Below, piece after piece: positions 5,527-5,543 of a stretch of DNA of 5,543 nucleotides. A program made the position numbers and the translations under genes. How positions within the stretch are numbered: position 1 is the first letter of the stretch; the number at the start of each line of letters is the position of its first letter. The DNA is from Candidatus Arcticimaribacter sp. (GTDB lineage Bacteria > Bacteroidota > Bacteroidia > Flavobacteriales > Flavobacteriaceae), in NCBI GenBank assembly GCA_011526335.1, contig WTJB01000132.1, positions 1,845 to 7,387 of the forward strand. Reading direction: 5' to 3'. A model generated the notes under the pieces. That model ran no database searches, was not told the origin of the DNA, and worked only from the letters and a program-made list of their open reading frames with translations.

Positions 5527-5543
5527 TTTGCAATTAAATAAAT

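Noticed and set aside
5523..5537. TTAATT/AATTAA inverted repeat after the transporter gene as a terminator
   Set aside because: The stem is only six A-T pairs around a three-base loop, has no GC pairs, overlaps the stop codon, and the window ends before any T-tract could be judged.

Overview
The window looks like a piece of chromosome from a member of the Bacteroidota, most likely a flavobacterium. The reasons are a type IX secretion (T9SS) type-B C-terminal sorting domain on a calcium-binding repeat protein, promoters of the TTTG / TAnnTTTG type instead of sigma-70 boxes, A-rich or featureless start regions without Shine-Dalgarno motifs, and flavobacterial-style protein families. The genus cannot be read from the sequence. 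The window is almost fully coding: nine genes, no RNA gene, no insertion sequence, no CRISPR array, and no gene-free stretch longer than about 100 bases.

Left part (1-2002, plus strand): the 3' end of a large secreted protein made of acidic thrombospondin type 3-like repeats and ending in a gliding-motility/T9SS type-B C-terminal domain. Its start lies off the left edge. One base after its stop comes a 98-aa cytoplasmic helical protein of unknown function, and 24 bases after that a 130-aa protein with a signal peptide, also unknown. The three are probably co-transcribed.

Middle part (2007-3680, minus strand): four genes read right to left. They are a hotdog-fold acyl-CoA thioesterase, a four-helix DoxX-like membrane protein 7 bases after it, then after 60 bases a low-molecular-weight phosphatase/arsenate-reductase-like protein, whose stop overlaps the start of an 80-aa small exported protein (ATGA overlap). 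A promoter-like box lies in the 60-base gap, so this may be two transcription units. The left and middle blocks converge, with only 4 bases between stop codons.

Right part (3776-5526, plus strand): a complete 3-hydroxyacyl-CoA (3-hydroxybutyryl-CoA) dehydrogenase with all four catalytic residues, followed after 14 bases by a ten-helix EamA/DMT-family transporter. A very good Bacteroidota promoter (3733-3761) sits just before the dehydrogenase and predicts a very short leader. The thioesterase and the dehydrogenase diverge from a shared 95-base region and both act on acyl-CoA thioesters.

I do not see a clear new multi-gene system. The points most worth a second look are the modular 35/22-residue architecture of the repeat protein, the two unrecognised genes behind it in place of the PorP/SprF partner often seen there, and the translationally coupled pair of a variant-P-loop phosphatase and a small cysteine-containing exported protein.
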